A stretch of DNA of 64,000 bases from Solenopsis invicta. Taxonomy: Eukaryota > Arthropoda > Insecta > Hymenoptera > Formicidae. A program made the translations under genes and the position numbers. The DNA lies in the NCBI RefSeq assembly GCF_016802725.1, contig NC_052666.1:10743375-10807374 (forward strand). Direction: 5' to 3'. The notes below the pieces were generated by a model, which saw only the letters and a program-made list of their open reading frames with translations, was not told where the DNA came from and made no database searches. Positions 21,894-33,902 of the stretch are shown in pieces (within the stretch, counting starts at the first letter, position 1; each line of letters opens with the position of its first letter).

Positions 21894-22906
21894 ATGCCGC
21901 GTAGACATTTATCGGCCGTAGAAGTTGCACGCATAATTGCGCTTTTGCAACAAGGTTTTAGTATGCGTTATGTGGCGCAAGATATTGGTGCATCTGTGTC
22001 CGTAGTGAGTAGAGCTTGGTTACGATATCAAGACACGGGAAATTACACGAGACGTGAAGGTAGTGGTCGTTCTCGATTAACGACAAATAGACAAGATCGA
22101 GCCATTGTTCGTTATGCATTAGAAAGACGAATAATTACCGCAAGAAACATTCGTAATGACATTCATTTGCGCCATGTGTGCGAACAAACAATTCGCAACC
22201 GTTTGAGAGAAGCCGGTCTTCGTTCTCGTGTTCGTGCACAAGTACCAAGACTCACACTCGTACATCGCCAAGTACGTTATCAATTTGCGCGCGATCACAT
22301 AAATTGGACCGCTAGGGATTGGAGAAATGTATATTTCTCCGACGAATCACGTTTTTGCCTTTATGGCAATGATGCTCGTATACGTACTTGGCATCGACGA
22401 AATGAACGCTATGATCGACGTTGCGTTATGCCAATACGATCCTACAACGGCGGTTCCGTGATGGTGTGGGGGTGTATATCACTTACAAGACGAAGTGATC
22501 TAGTGATCCTGCCACCTCCGGCAATGACGGGTGTTCGTTATATCAACGATATTCTACGACCACACGTTTGCTATTAAATCGAACCTGTCGGAACTTTATT
22601 TTTATGCAGGACAACGCTCGACCTCATACGGCGAATATAACGCGACGTTTTTTTCAACGACACGCAATTAGACTGTTAAATCATCCCGCCAATAGCCCGG
22701 ACTTAAATCCAATCGAGCACATTTGGGATGAAATGGAACGACGATTAAGGCGTCGCGAGGAACAGCCGCGAAATTTAGAAGAATTGGGAGAAATTTTAAC
22801 GGAAATTTGGCACAACATTCCACAAGATCGTATTGCAAGATGTATAAATATGCGAGAACGCTTGCAAGCAGTAATTGATCAGAGAGGAGGAAATACACAC
22901 TATTGA
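21894..22906 (+). pseudogene. Tc1 transposase, full length with 1-bp deletion
   Basis: Starts at M-P-R-R-H-L-S-A-V-E-V-A-R. Residues about 8-110 form the paired helix-turn-helix DNA-binding part, with a G-S-G-R-S-R AT-hook-like stretch between the two. The DD34E catalytic domain follows. The frame ends early at 22575-22577 because one T of a T-run is missing at about 22567 compared with the left arm. The second catalytic Asp and the Glu are in the downstream frame 22568-22906. A longer start at 21798 is possible, but 21894 fits the family. Confidence 0.9.
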
Positions 22907-23005
22907 ACTCTCATGCGCGCGAGCGCATACACACACAGCAGAGAGGGTTTGGAGTCATTAAATACTGCAGAAGTGACGAACTGCGGGGTCCTTATCTCTG
23001 CTGTG

Positions 23006-23075
<70 letters not shown>

Positions 23076-24989
23076 ACACACACGATGTGCAAAAATCCGA
23101 CCGACAACCTCCACGTGGTGCACATTGGGTAATGCTAATGTCGGCGGTAGACGTCATTTTTCGGAAAAATGTACTGTAAAAAATGTATATCTTCAAAGTC
23201 TTGTAACTCGGTCAAAAAAAATCGTAGAGAAAACTTTAAAAAAAGCATTTTGTAGAGAAAATGTCATACTTTATGGCACTTGCATTGGATTTGTCGAGAA
23301 AAATTTTTTTATTGAGCTACAGGCTGTTAAAAATACGTTATTTTAAGGAAAAAACAGTGTATCTTTTTTGGGGCATAGTACTAAGAAATTGAGAAAATTT
23401 TTGAAAACCATTAACAGCATGTTAAAGCTGGAACTTCGAGCTTTAAAATGGTTTTTTGATTTTTTGTCTACGATGATTTTTCACGGAGTACGGATATCAT
23501 TTGTAAAAAATGCAGGTTTAGCTTCAAAGTAGCGTAACTCGGTCAAAAAAAATCGTAGAGAAATTTTAAAAAAAGCATTTTGTAGGCAAAATGTTGTAGT
23601 TTATGAAGCTTTACTTGAATTGTTCGAAAAAAATTTGTTGGTCGAGCTGCAAAGTGTCAAAAATACGAAATTTTAAGGAACAAAACAGGGTGTGCTTTTT
23701 TACTGCATAAGACAAGGAAGTTAAAAGAATTTTGAAAATCTGCTGATAGAGCGTTAAAGTTGGATCTTCAAGCTTCAAAATGCTTTTTTTATTTTTTATC
23801 TACGATGATTTTTCACCGAGTTACAGTCATTTGAAAATAGCCTAATTTTTGGTGTCTGGAAAGTGTTCCCTATTTTCTTTTGAGTAGTGTATGTCAAACT
23901 TCGATTCGTAAGGTAACTGCTCACTGCCCTATACAAGTAGTTGGGTATCCCTTTTGTCCCGTATAGCCTCCAAGATTTTATCCCATGGCAAGGAGTTGAA
24001 TGCATTTTTAATGTCAAGGCTCACCACTACTGAGACTCCTTCCACCTCGACCCCCTCCATTATCAGCTCCCGAGTCTGTTCAATCGCATTAATGGTTGAT
24101 CTCCCACGGAAACCATATTGTAGGTCCGAGAGACCATCGTCATTTTCTTCCAGGTGAGCATTAATTCTCTCGGCTATTATTCGTTCGTACAGCTTCTCGG
24201 CCTCCGCCAGCAGACATATCGGTCGGTAGGATGACGGGATACCACCCGGTTTGTTACCTTTCTTTAATAAGATTAACCGGGCTTCTTTCCATTTATTCGG
24301 GAAATAACCCTCTTCGAAACATTTATTAAAACAGCGACATCATATAGATAGAAGAAGGTCTTGTGTTACCTTAATAATTTCACCCATGATGCCATCCGGC
24401 CCCGGCGCTTTTCCATTGCTAATTCTCTCAATCGCCCTTGTAACTTTTTCTTTAGTGACAGGCACATTCGTCTCACCCCAGTCACTCGGAATCACTTTCC
24501 TGTTACTTATAGAATGTGTGAGGAAGAGTGTATCCGCAATATTTTCCGTTATAATAGCAGGTAGCGTCTCACAAGGAGAAATTCCCGAACTTCTTAAGGG
24601 GTTAGACCACCCTTGAGGTTTCAAAAAATCGAATTTTTTTTTCTTAAATCGTTAGTTTTAAACCTTAAAAATAAGATAAAAACAGTTTTTTAGAGAAATT
24701 GTACATCTATCATGTCGTTAGAGCTGTCTTAAACGAAGCGCCTCGCCACGTTACCGAGCGACTCAAGATATTTCGGAGCACGGCGGCGTTCTTTATGCTC
24801 TGCAGGTATATAGGACTATTTTTCTAACGAAAAGGGGATCCTGTTCTATATATAATGTTACTACAATCATATAGATGTCACTACAATCATGCAGCCGTTA
24901 TAGCATAGCGTCGGTTTATTGTCTACACGCTGTTAGTAAATATCGCACGTGTTACATTTTTTCGGAGCGTTTACAATAATTTAAAAGTT

Positions 24990-26727
24990 ATGGCGAGTAA
25001 AAAAAGAACGTATAATACTCAAAAGGGTTCCCGAAATACAACTGGACGTGCTTGTAGGAGTAACATTAGTAAGAGGAAGATATTAAATCGATATCAGATG
25101 GAGCAAGAAACCGAGGATGTGAGCACCTCTGCAAAAAAAATAAAGAGTTCGAGAAAAGAATATGATATAGAGATATCTCCGGCTTTCGAATATCGTTTTA
25201 TTGATTTTTTGACTGTTTTTACTACATTATCACAAATATTAGTGTGCAAGCAATGTGGAAAATGTGTTACTTTTAATGACCAAAGTAAGCGAGGCTTAGG
25301 TTACAAAATCGTGGTGAAATGTGATAAATGCGAACCAACTGTCATCAATGCTGTTCCAGTTATTGAAAAACATGCATACAATATAAATCGTCGTATTATT
25401 TTTACTATGAGGATGCTTGACATTGGTCTTCATGGCATTAAAAAATTCTGCGCTTTTATGGATTTACCGCACCCAATTTTTCAGTCTTTCTATGACACTG
25501 TCATTAAAAATATTTCTACCGCTACCACTGCTATTCGTGAAAAATTATTAGAAAAAGCTGCTGCAGAAGAAAAGAAAATTAGTGAAGAAAATGATCACAA
25601 CGGTTTAACGGTATCCGGCGATGGATCATGGCGCAAAAGAAGGTTCTCATCTTTATTCGGCATCGCTACATTGATTGGATGGTTTACTGGTAAAATTATA
25701 GATGTCATTGTAAAATCCAAGTAATGCAAAATGTGTGAGTTCTGGGAGAAGAAAAGAGACTCTGCTGAATACGAAGAGTGGGCAAATAATCATTATAATC
25801 AATGCCAAGCAAACCACGAAGGCTCGTCTGGTAAGATGGTAGTGGACGCTATTGTGGAAATGTTTTGTCGATCTGAAGAATTACATGGTGTTAAATATTC
25901 TAACTACGTGGGTGACGGAGACAGCAAAACATTTAAAGGCATATTAGATTGTAAACCTTACGACAATATAACTGTGTGCAAAAAAGAATGTGTAGGCCAC
26001 GTGCAAAAGCGCATGGGTACTCGGCTTAGGAATTTAAAAAAGAATAATAAAGGTTTGGGGTAAACTTACCAGTAAACTAATAGATGAATTAACAATTTAT
26101 TATGGCTTGGCAATCAGGCGTAATGTCGATTCAGTCGAAAAAATGAAGACAGAAATCTGGTCAACGTTGTATCATAAAATTTTGACTGACGAAAAACCAC
26201 AGCATGATTTTTGCCCTTCTGGCGAAAATTCTTGGTGTTCCTACCAACAAGCGAAGGCAACGAACAAACTTTCAAAATACAAGCATAAAACACCAATGAA
26301 TTCCGTTGTTTTTGATGCTGTGAAACCGATTTATGAACTAAGTAATGACAAACTTTTATTAAGATGTTTAGGAGGCTTCACGCAGAACAGCAATGAAAAT
26401 GTTAACGCGACTGTGTGGGCACTAGCACCAAAATCTTATGCAAGTGGGAAAAGAATAATTGACATTGCAACAGACATTGCTGTCTGTAATTTCAACGATG
26501 GATTCAGGAGCATAATGGCAATTATGAAAGTTTTAAATCTGAATGTAGGCCCCAACTGCTATAATTTCTATGAGGAAGCGGACGCGCGGCGCATTAAAGC
26601 GGTTGAGCGTAGTCTGACCAACGCAGCAAAAGAGGCCAGAAAATTATTATTGTCAGCTAAAAAGGATGCTGATCAAGCTGATACAGAGATGGAAGGACAG
26701 CTTTATGTGGCAGGCATCGCAGACTAA
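24990..26727 (+). pseudogene. Kolobok / Mutator-like transposase
   Basis: Intronless, about 575 codons. The N-terminus is basic (M-A-S-K-K-R-T-Y-N). At residues about 88-115 is a Cys cluster, C-K-Q-C-G-K-C and C-D-K-C. The catalytic region has S-G-D-G-S-W-R-K-R, N-Y-V-G-D-G-D-S-K-T and C-V-G-H-V-Q-K-R-M-G-T-R-L-R, blocks of the arthropod Mutator-like/Kolobok transposases. Two lesions: TAA at 25722-25724 in place of Tyr, and a frameshift near 26060 after which G-K-L-T-S-K-L-I-D-E-L continues to the stop at 26725. The rest of the frame is clean, so it is fairly young. Confidence 0.8.
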
Positions 26728-26750
26728 AGATACAATAAACATTTTTATTT

Positions 26751-27320
26751 TTATAGACAAAAAATCCTTTTGAAAAACTTTAAACGCGTATTTCTCAGAA
26801 CAGCATTTTTAAAATCGGTGTACAATATAACTTTTACAGTTTTTATCCGATTTACTTGAAATTTTAACAGCATATTCTTCAGTGTATTCTGCAATGAAGT
26901 ACGTAGGCTTTTTCCAAAATATTGAAAACTCTTTATGCAATTAACATTTTTATATGTAAATTTTAAGATAAAATTGCAAAAATTTAGTAAAATAGTTGCC
27001 GTTTTAAGAAAAATCAATATTTTGAAAAATCCCTACGTACTTCTTTAGTCTTTGATATGTAGATTATGAAAATATTTTGTATTTTGTTCCAGGTCAAACC
27101 ATGTGTCTGAAATCCTGTACACCAATTTCAAGTTGCAAAAAAACAGGATTTCGCAAGTGAGCTAGTGTGCTGCCATTTTGAATATAAAATAAATAAACAT
27201 AATTTTTTTTGTTTTATATGTATAAAGACCTCTAAACAGATTTTTAATAAAGTTATTCATTTATCTAAAAAAAAAATCTTAAACATATGTATGATTTTAA
27301 GGCCTCAAGGGTGGTTTAAC
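26751..27320. other. Kolobok 3' non-coding region
   Basis: AT-rich sequence between the transposase stop and the right end; nothing else recognised. Confidence 0.6.
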
Positions 27321-27327
27321 CCCTTAA

Positions 27328-28438
27328 TTTTTTAGTGACAATCCTATATGATCTCCCCCAAGGATCTTCTTCGAGAAAGGTCAGCAGCTCATTCTAGGCA
27401 CCCGACTTAGAAGAAGCTATTGCTAGTCTCAGCAATTTCCTGGCGTTTTTGACTTTATCATCTTATCTTTACCTCTTGAGCCTCAGGATTGATTTTACCT
27501 TTGGCCCTAAAGGTCCTTCTTCTTGCGATATTGCAGATACGTCTTTTCTCCGCAATCTCCTCATTCCACCAATAGCACGATGAACGGTGTCCGGAGCGGG
27601 CATGCGACGCTGCTGCATTAGCTGCTTCAACAAGAATAGAGTTTATATATTCCACCAACTGTTCAGCTGTTTTATCCTCTTCTGTCTCAGGCCAGGTTCT
27701 AACAGCCACAGCCGCTAACAGAAGGTCCCTGTCCAGACGTTTGGCACACCAGCGGGGAAAAACGGTACTTGCAAGCTTCAGCCTGTTTCTTGCCGTATTC
27801 TTAGTTTTAATGTTATTATAAATATAAAAGTGGTCGAAGTGCGGATCTTCCTTGTACTCAATTCTCCAGCCCAACACCAGACCAAACATCTTCCTATTGG
27901 CCCACAACAGGTCGACCGTTGAGAAGCCACGAGGATGATACGTCGTAGGCGACTGTTCAATGTTCAACAGGATTAGGCCCAAGTCTGCAGCCCACTCCGT
28001 CAATGCGATACCCCGCGAATTCTGTGATAGGTCCCATTGATAGGAGCTAGCGTTAAAATCTCCGAATATTAGACAGGGTTCCTTCTTATACTTCCGACAA
28101 GTGGAACTAAGAGTTTCCAAAAAGTCATTAAATTTGGACAGCGGTTTATTGGGAGAAAAATAGTAGTCAATAACGACTACCCCCTCCCATCTAACAGCCA
28201 CAAAATTCGTCCCTGCGTCAAGGTTTTGGCAGGTCATTGTCTGCTTTGATCCCTGCCAGGTTAACGCAACCGATGGTGAGTTGTCCGTCGATGAATGCCA
28301 TCTCGAGTCGTCCTTAGGGACTCTAAACGGTTCTGAGACCATCGCAATAGAGATCTTGCCATTCTCCATTTTTTTAAGAAGCAGGTCCTGAGCTGCATCG
28401 CTACGGTTGGCATTGACCTGTGCTATCAGCGTCATCAC
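27328..28438 (-). pseudogene. R1-clade ORF2: APE endonuclease
   Basis: The AP-endonuclease-like domain that nicks target DNA. Motifs in order: Q-V-N-A-N-R-S-D-A-A (Asn), V-S-E-P-F-R (Glu), F-G-D-F-N-A-S-S (Asp and Asn), S-T-V-D-L-L-W-A (Asp) and F-D-H-F-Y (His). The open part is 28438-27458. A stop follows at 27455, after which another frame (R-K-L-L-R-L-A-I-A-S-S) leads to the Kolobok insertion; that frame has TAG where Trp is expected before N-E-L-L-T-F-L. The linker is therefore broken at least twice. Confidence 0.85.
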
Positions 28439-29011
28439 AGTGCGCTATCATTACTGGAAGTCCCCCGTACTTCCTTTCCGCTCGTCTCAACTTCAGGAAA
28501 TGTTTCCATGCGTCCCCCAATGTCATCAAGGATTTCGTTCTTCTCGTGCAATGTGTCCACTTGTACCCCAACTGCTTCTGGGTCCACCCATACTTCAACG
28601 TTGACCATCTCCACTTCTTTGGGGCTGTTAGTCCTGACCCCTTTCATTATTCCACCAATAGGTGTAGAGAAGTTCTCCGGACCCATTGCATTTGCCCTTT
28701 GTTCCAAAGGCTGGGAAAACTCCTCAGTTGGGGATTTATAACCGTCCCTATCTCATTTATAACCGTCCCGTTTCACTTTTCTCAACGTTGCATTTCTGAA
28801 TGGCATTGATCGTCCCAGAACCTCCTGGTTCATTGTCTATGTCTGAACCTAGTACACTTGCCGAAGGAGACATGCGTTTTTTCATGGATTTGATAATGTT
28901 GCGTCCGATTTGTTCCATAGGTCTTTCTTTACCAGTAGTATCGCCACCTTTCGCGTTCTCCGTTCAAGGCCTAAATGTAGGAGGGTTTCTTCTCTTCGGG
29001 CTTTTCCCAAA

Positions 29012-31470
29012 TCAGATTTTGGAGGGGACTGGTTTACAGACACCACCACTCCCCGGCGCGTATCCATGCGCCAGCCCTCTTTCCTCGCACACGGAACAGG
29101 ATGGTTTGTTCCTACAGTTAACTCTTTTATGAGTGTCGCTGCCACAATTGAAACAGTTGCCTGTTCTATCAACAGCTGACGGACATCGCTCCCTCGTATG
29201 CCCTAGTGCCATGCAGCGATAGCACTGGAGTGGGCGTTGTTCCAATAAAGTTACACCGGCTGAGAACCAGCCCAGGCTAAGCTTGCCAGCCTCAGCAACC
29301 CTAACAGCTGTCTATAATGGGCATCTCGCCCAGACTGAGTACAGGCCACTCCTCATGGGTCTAATTGAGCCCACTCTAACATTGGAGTAGGGGCATCCTC
29401 CTTTCGTGGATATCGCCATTCCAATCTCGTATTGCGTGACCGAGTCATCAAAACCCATAACCAGTATGTCCCCAGTCCTATTAGGGGGTAATATTCGCAC
29501 ATCATCACTATTAAAATTTTGCCTCAGCTTTTCGACAAGGGCATTTTCGACAAGGGCATCCGCCTTGTCGGTCATATCTTCGCCCGGTATCTCAATAATC
29601 AGCCCACCATTGACTGCTTTTTTGATATTTGTGAGCTGAATTCCCAGGTCTTGTAGTGAGATCTTATCTCTGGCGTTTCTTAATATGTTAGCGTACGCCA
29701 TTCACACCCCTTGTAATGGTGACTGCTGTGGATTTAGGGATTTTCCTCTTTGCTGCGGCAATCTTTTCTGCAGTTGTCCTGCCAATCTTTTGAGCGTCTT
29801 GGGGATGCTGTTTTAGCCTCTTGTTTGTGTCTCCTCTCTTCATAAATGCAGTCCTATGCATAAGATGTCCGTCTTTCGTCATATTAATATTTCCTGCATT
29901 TGGGAAGACGCCCCATTGCGAGGGGGGGCATTCCCATATTCCCCGTATATAGTCGCGAGCTAGCGCCCGGTTTATTCATTTTTGGCTCTTCATACGCATC
30001 TTCTTTCGGCATAGAGCTCTTCTTCTTCCGCATTCTCCTTTTTTTGGTATCTTTGGTCTCCTGCCAGTTTTCATCTACCGAGAAAGAACAAGGATAGACA
30101 GAACTGCCATAATCGTGCAAACGTTCATTCAAATTGGAAGTGTGTTTCATCCCCCTTCTATTTGTTTGTCCTATTTCTATCTCGCAGCCATGAGGGTCAC
30201 TGTCGCCAGCACCCTGTCTCTCCAATAATGGATAACACTGCGAGTGTAAATTGGAGTTGAAAAAGGTTATTTCCTCGTGACCGTTATACAAGGGAGGACA
30301 TTCCTCAGTCTCCTCAGCACCCACAAGAGTTTTTAGCTTCGGGTCCCAAGTGATTCCCTTCTGCCGCGGAGGCCTCAGAGAAGGCCATTCCTTCTTGTTA
30401 TTTACAACCAACGGTAAGCCGGTTCTATTAGTATTTAGCGACTCATTTACCCCTGTTTTGCAGACTACTTTCTGATCATTCTTTTGGGAACTTGTAGCAT
30501 GAGCTTGAGCTTGAACAACGTTCTGACTATAGCCTTCTTTGAGCTTTGCAAGTTCCTTTTTAAGCCCCTCATTTTCTTTCTGTAGCTCTAATAATTTATT
30601 TTTAGCAAAAGTGGTGTCACCGGCCAAATTGGCACGAATGGCCAGCTCCTGAGCCGCAATACGGCTAATATATAAGGCCAGTTTGATCCTTCTATTTAAG
30701 TCGTCTTTAATATTCGTACAGCTGCCTCTGGCCGCTTCACCGTCATCTACTGACCTAATTGCTTCCGCTGCAATTTCGGCCGCCGACATGATGGGAAAAT
30801 TTTCTGTTTTCGCTTTGACTATCACTGTTTGGCCTTTTGATAATTTCTTTTTGGCTTTCCCTATTTTCCTCTTCTTGCAAGGAACCTTCCTCTGGATCTT
30901 AGCCGCTAAATCCACATCCTCCCATGCATCGTCGCTCAGGTCCGTTTTCCACCTGCCAATCTTAGTTGGTGCTTTTTTCCCTTTCTTTTTTCCTCTTTTG
31001 ACAGAGGAGGCACAGGGGCTTCCGACAGACTCTTACTTTTGTTCCTCGTCATTGTGGGAATACACAACCTTGTTTTCACATCTTCCTCTTCCCCATTAAA
31101 GTCCTCTTCTTTTACTTCCTGTGATTCGTCTTTACTAGTTTCTTTTGGTGAAGTTTTGTTAAAATTTCCCTTGTTTATTTGCCTAGAAGAGGGTGAGTCA
31201 TCTTCCACCACTTCAACATCTTCTCTAAGCTCGTTAGAGTTATCTTTGTCCGTGTCAGGAGAGACGCTCTTCTTTTGCCAATTAATTTACTATCTTAAAT
31301 TTCCTGACAATGTTCTCCGTAGAAATAATTTTTGGCTTCGAATTTGCATCTAAGCCAACGATATCATTTCTTTGTTTACTAAGCCCGGAGATAGCCATAC
31401 CAGCAGGAGTGCTCTCCAGTAACATCCCTGCATCCTCCTTAAATGATTCCGGTAAAACCGCCGACCGCAC
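29012..31470 (-). pseudogene. R1-clade ORF1 (gag-like), frameshifted
   Basis: Pieces in several frames: 31470-31282, 31211-30936, 30915-29884, 29882-29688, 29701-29312 and 29245-29012. The middle one (343 codons) is Lys-rich with a coiled-coil stretch L-Q-K-E-N-E-G-L-K-K-E-L-A-K-L-K. The last carries CCHC knuckles: C-Y-R-C-M-A-L-G-H-T-R-E-R-C and C-F-N-C-G-S-D-T-H-K-R-V-N-C, plus C-S-V-C-E-E-R-G-L-A-H. This is the R1-clade nucleic-acid-binding ORF1 layout. A further piece in the 28882-29172 area lies between ORF1 and ORF2. Confidence 0.85.
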
Positions 31471-32919
31471 GCAGACGGAGGCTGAATCCGCGCACTACCG
31501 GGTCCCAGGAATCCGACCACCTGGGGATGGTTTCTTTGAAATATCAGACATATCCATTCATATTAATTTGGCCTTATTTGTAAACAAGGGAAGTTCCCAT
31601 CCTCATTCCGGCAAATAGTTAGATAAATCCAGTTCAACCCCTGCCTAACCTGGGAACCGGAAAAAGGTCAGACAGATCAATTACAGCTCCCTCGTCTTGA
31701 TAGATGCAACCCCACCGAAATTACGAAAAGCTACACTCCAGCTGGAGTGCACAGCACCGGCATGGGGCACCTAGCGTATAACCAGAGTTACTATCTGGCT
31801 ATACATAATAATGTAAAGCAGTGATATATAACCATCCTAACGTGTGCTATTCGTGCTTCCATATCCTGAGCAATGCAGCCCATGGCATCCCCGGGACGTG
31901 AATAGTTGCAGGTAATCATCCCGGATGTAATGCGCGCAGCCCGTCCAGGTTTTTGCTTGATAACAAACAAATACCCGCCCCACACGACGCCACATGGTTT
32001 TGCGTGCGCATTATTTGAGTCATTTATACTGGAAATTCGCCTGGATTTATTAGAATGCTTCCCACGAACTCAGAACGCCCATAAGTGATGGGCTACAGAC
32101 GCTCGCAAATGTTCATCTCGCATCATTAATACTCAGACTTACGAACGCATTAATACACGCCCGAAAAGCTTCTCTCCGACCCAATCTGTATGTATGTATA
32201 ACATTCGATTATCCCCATGTAATTACGCCTGTTAGGATCTATTAACACATGCTCGAAACCATTAATACTGCTAGGGATTTTTGGAACGCTTTCAATAGTC
32301 CTTTGAGAGTATCCAAGTGAGTTTCAGAACTCTCACATACCAATCCGCCTTAAGTCGACGTTATATGGGTTTATGAACGCGCTCGAAACTAGTGTTTACT
32401 ACGCTTTACTCTGAACTAAATAGAAAGTTGACGTAAGACTCCTCAATTTGTGTGCATATATAAATATAAATAATTATTATTTTTTTTCCCTTAAAGCTCT
32501 CATATTACAGTATATCAACTTAACATATTTTATCCAGCATTCACGCATTATAGAAATCAAGTGCTACAGATATACATTCACGCATGTTGTCTTGTATGTG
32601 TAATACGGTGAATAGTAGCTCACTCAAATTACATTACCTCTGTATTACAGAATGACACATATAAATACATGTTCCAGCAATTCATAGTGATTGATATTTG
32701 ACAATGCTGAAGCTACGGGCGAACCAGTGTCCAATGGTCAAATATGTATTTGCAAGATGAGTATTTTATATCCCCTTCAATGTTAACAAACATTAATTAC
32801 TAATTTACATTTTACAATAAATCAGATCACTTTAATTAGACAAGGAGTGTATAACATAATTCATTATTAGTTCAACACACAGAGAACTTTCAATAATTAC
32901 TTTATATTATTATAAATGT
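31471..32919. other. R1-clade 5' region, unresolved
   Basis: Upstream of ORF1. GC-richer to about 31800, then AT-richer with no recognised gene. It could be the LINE's 5' UTR or other insertions; I found no terminal repeats that settle it. Confidence 0.4.
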
Positions 32920-33022
32920 AATAATAGTAACAAAGGCGGCGAATACGAGTCAAGCGCGGTAGACGGTGCGCAAAAGTAAATAATCTGTAAAGATTTCAGA
33001 TATACATAATTTATTATTAAAC

Positions 33023-33052
33023 GTTTCGGCTCATTCTTCAAGCCATCTTCAG
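33023..33052 (-). ncRNA. hammerhead-like motif, left arm
   Basis: Minus strand: CTGAAGA, a T, hairpin GGCTT-loop-GAGCC, GAAAC. It is the mirror of 35634-35663, with one stem base changed to a G-T pair. See the doubts given for the right copy. Confidence 0.3.
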
Positions 33053-33441
33053 TAATAATTCGAAGGCGCAGCTGAGGTTGAGGTGAAGGGCTTCCTCATC
33101 CGGAAGATGTAACGCTTATACGAGTTGTTAGGCTCGAAAATCGGAACATGATTCGGACTATGGAAGGAAAGTTATAATGAGTACTAGTTTAAATTAATTG
33201 TAAAATAAAAACTCACCTCAACGTCAGTAGTTGTCCATGTACAAAAGAATTTTGTCAGCGCAAATAACCACATGTCAAAAGGCGTAAATAAATAAGTAAT
33301 TGAAATTGAGACAAATCGAGAACGTCTTGTCTGTACAACGGTCAAACTTGAAATGAGAAGGGAACTGGTGCTGCCGGTACGAACAGATATCCGGAGAGAT
33401 AAACAAACATACAGATGAGGATAAATAGATAGCAAAACAAG

Positions 33442-33902
33442 CTATAAACTGTCGACAATAGATAAATATGCGTGGTGTAAGAAATCCGTGTCAGATTGTA
33501 AATTGAGCCCGTTACATTGTTGTTTAATGTATAAAATTTCAGAAATCAGTCGCTTATGATAAAATTTCTCATGATCGAGAACCTTAACGCCATCCCAGTC
33601 GAAATCATGACCGCACTCAATCCTGTGGTCAGTGATAACGGACTGAGAAGAGACGTTTCTGCGAATATGGTTACAATGTTCTGAAATGCGGGTTTTAACT
33701 TGTCTGCCAGTTTGTCCGACATAAGACGCATCGCAATCACGACATGAGATCTTGTAAACAACGTCCTTACAGGAAGAAATTGGAAGAGTATCTTTTTGAA
33801 CCTTAATGAATCTACTCAATTTATTTAAACTATAAAAAGCGGTTTTTGAATTGGATTTTCTAAAGATATTTATGAATCTTTCTGAAATTGAGGGAACATA
33901 CG
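33442..33902 (-). pseudogene. GIY-YIG fragment in the left Penelope arm
   Basis: A mirror copy of the C-terminal part of the right ORF (V-V-Y-K-I-S-C-R-D-C, Y-V-G-Q-T-G-R, R-I-S-E-H), open from the arm boundary to the stop at 33442. It differs from the right copy by few residues, for instance C-N-H against R-N-H. It has no reverse transcriptase part. Confidence 0.88.

Larger units (their letters stand above)
20170..23889 (+). mobile_element. palindromic Tc1 transposon
   Basis: The ends read CACTACTCAAAAGAAAATAG inward from both sides, with TA on each side (20168-20169 and 23890-23891). The arms 20170-21740 and about 22316-23889 are inverted, nearly identical copies of about 1.57 kb; the 575-bp centre is single copy. 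Each arm holds two diverged tandem units of about 330 bp (20225-20565 and 20572-20880; both contain the ACTCGGTG or CTCCGTG...AAAAATCATCGTAG and CTCTACGATTTTTTTTGACCGAGTTAC blocks in part), a (TG)n run and the transposase 3' half. The insert lies in the R1 reverse transcriptase. Confidence 0.95.
18937..24593 (-). pseudogene. R1-clade ORF2: reverse transcriptase and C-terminal domain
   Basis: Minus strand, from 24593: I-E-R-I-S-N-G-K-A-P-G-P-D-G-I, then, after a frame change near 24340, R-P-I-C-L-L, S-D-L-Q-Y-G-F-R and S-L-D-I-K-N-A-F-N-S-L-P-W with the first catalytic Asp. The Tc1 element interrupts at 23889/20170. The frame resumes with G-V-L-Q-G-S-V-L-G-P-L-L-W-N and C-Y-A-D-D-T-L-L-I. Taking out Tc1 with one TA restores the frame across the junction. 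The C-terminal part 19707-18937 has C-L-H-C-E-R-R-I-D-T-A-D-H-T-L-L-E-C, the usual CX2C...HX4C finger. About 60 bases near 19710-19768 are out of frame. The 3' UTR is 18183-18936. Confidence 0.9.
24598..27323 (+). mobile_element. Kolobok-like DNA transposon (TTAA)
   Basis: Ends read GGGGTTAGACCACCCTTGAGG and, from the right, GGGGTTAAACCACCCTTGAGG; TTAA lies outside both (24594-24597, 27324-27327). Removing the element with one TTAA restores the R1 ORF2 reading frame across the site (T-K-K-L-R-S-S-G). The TTAA duplication and the transposase type fit Kolobok; piggyBac shares TTAA but its protein is different. Confidence 0.8.
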
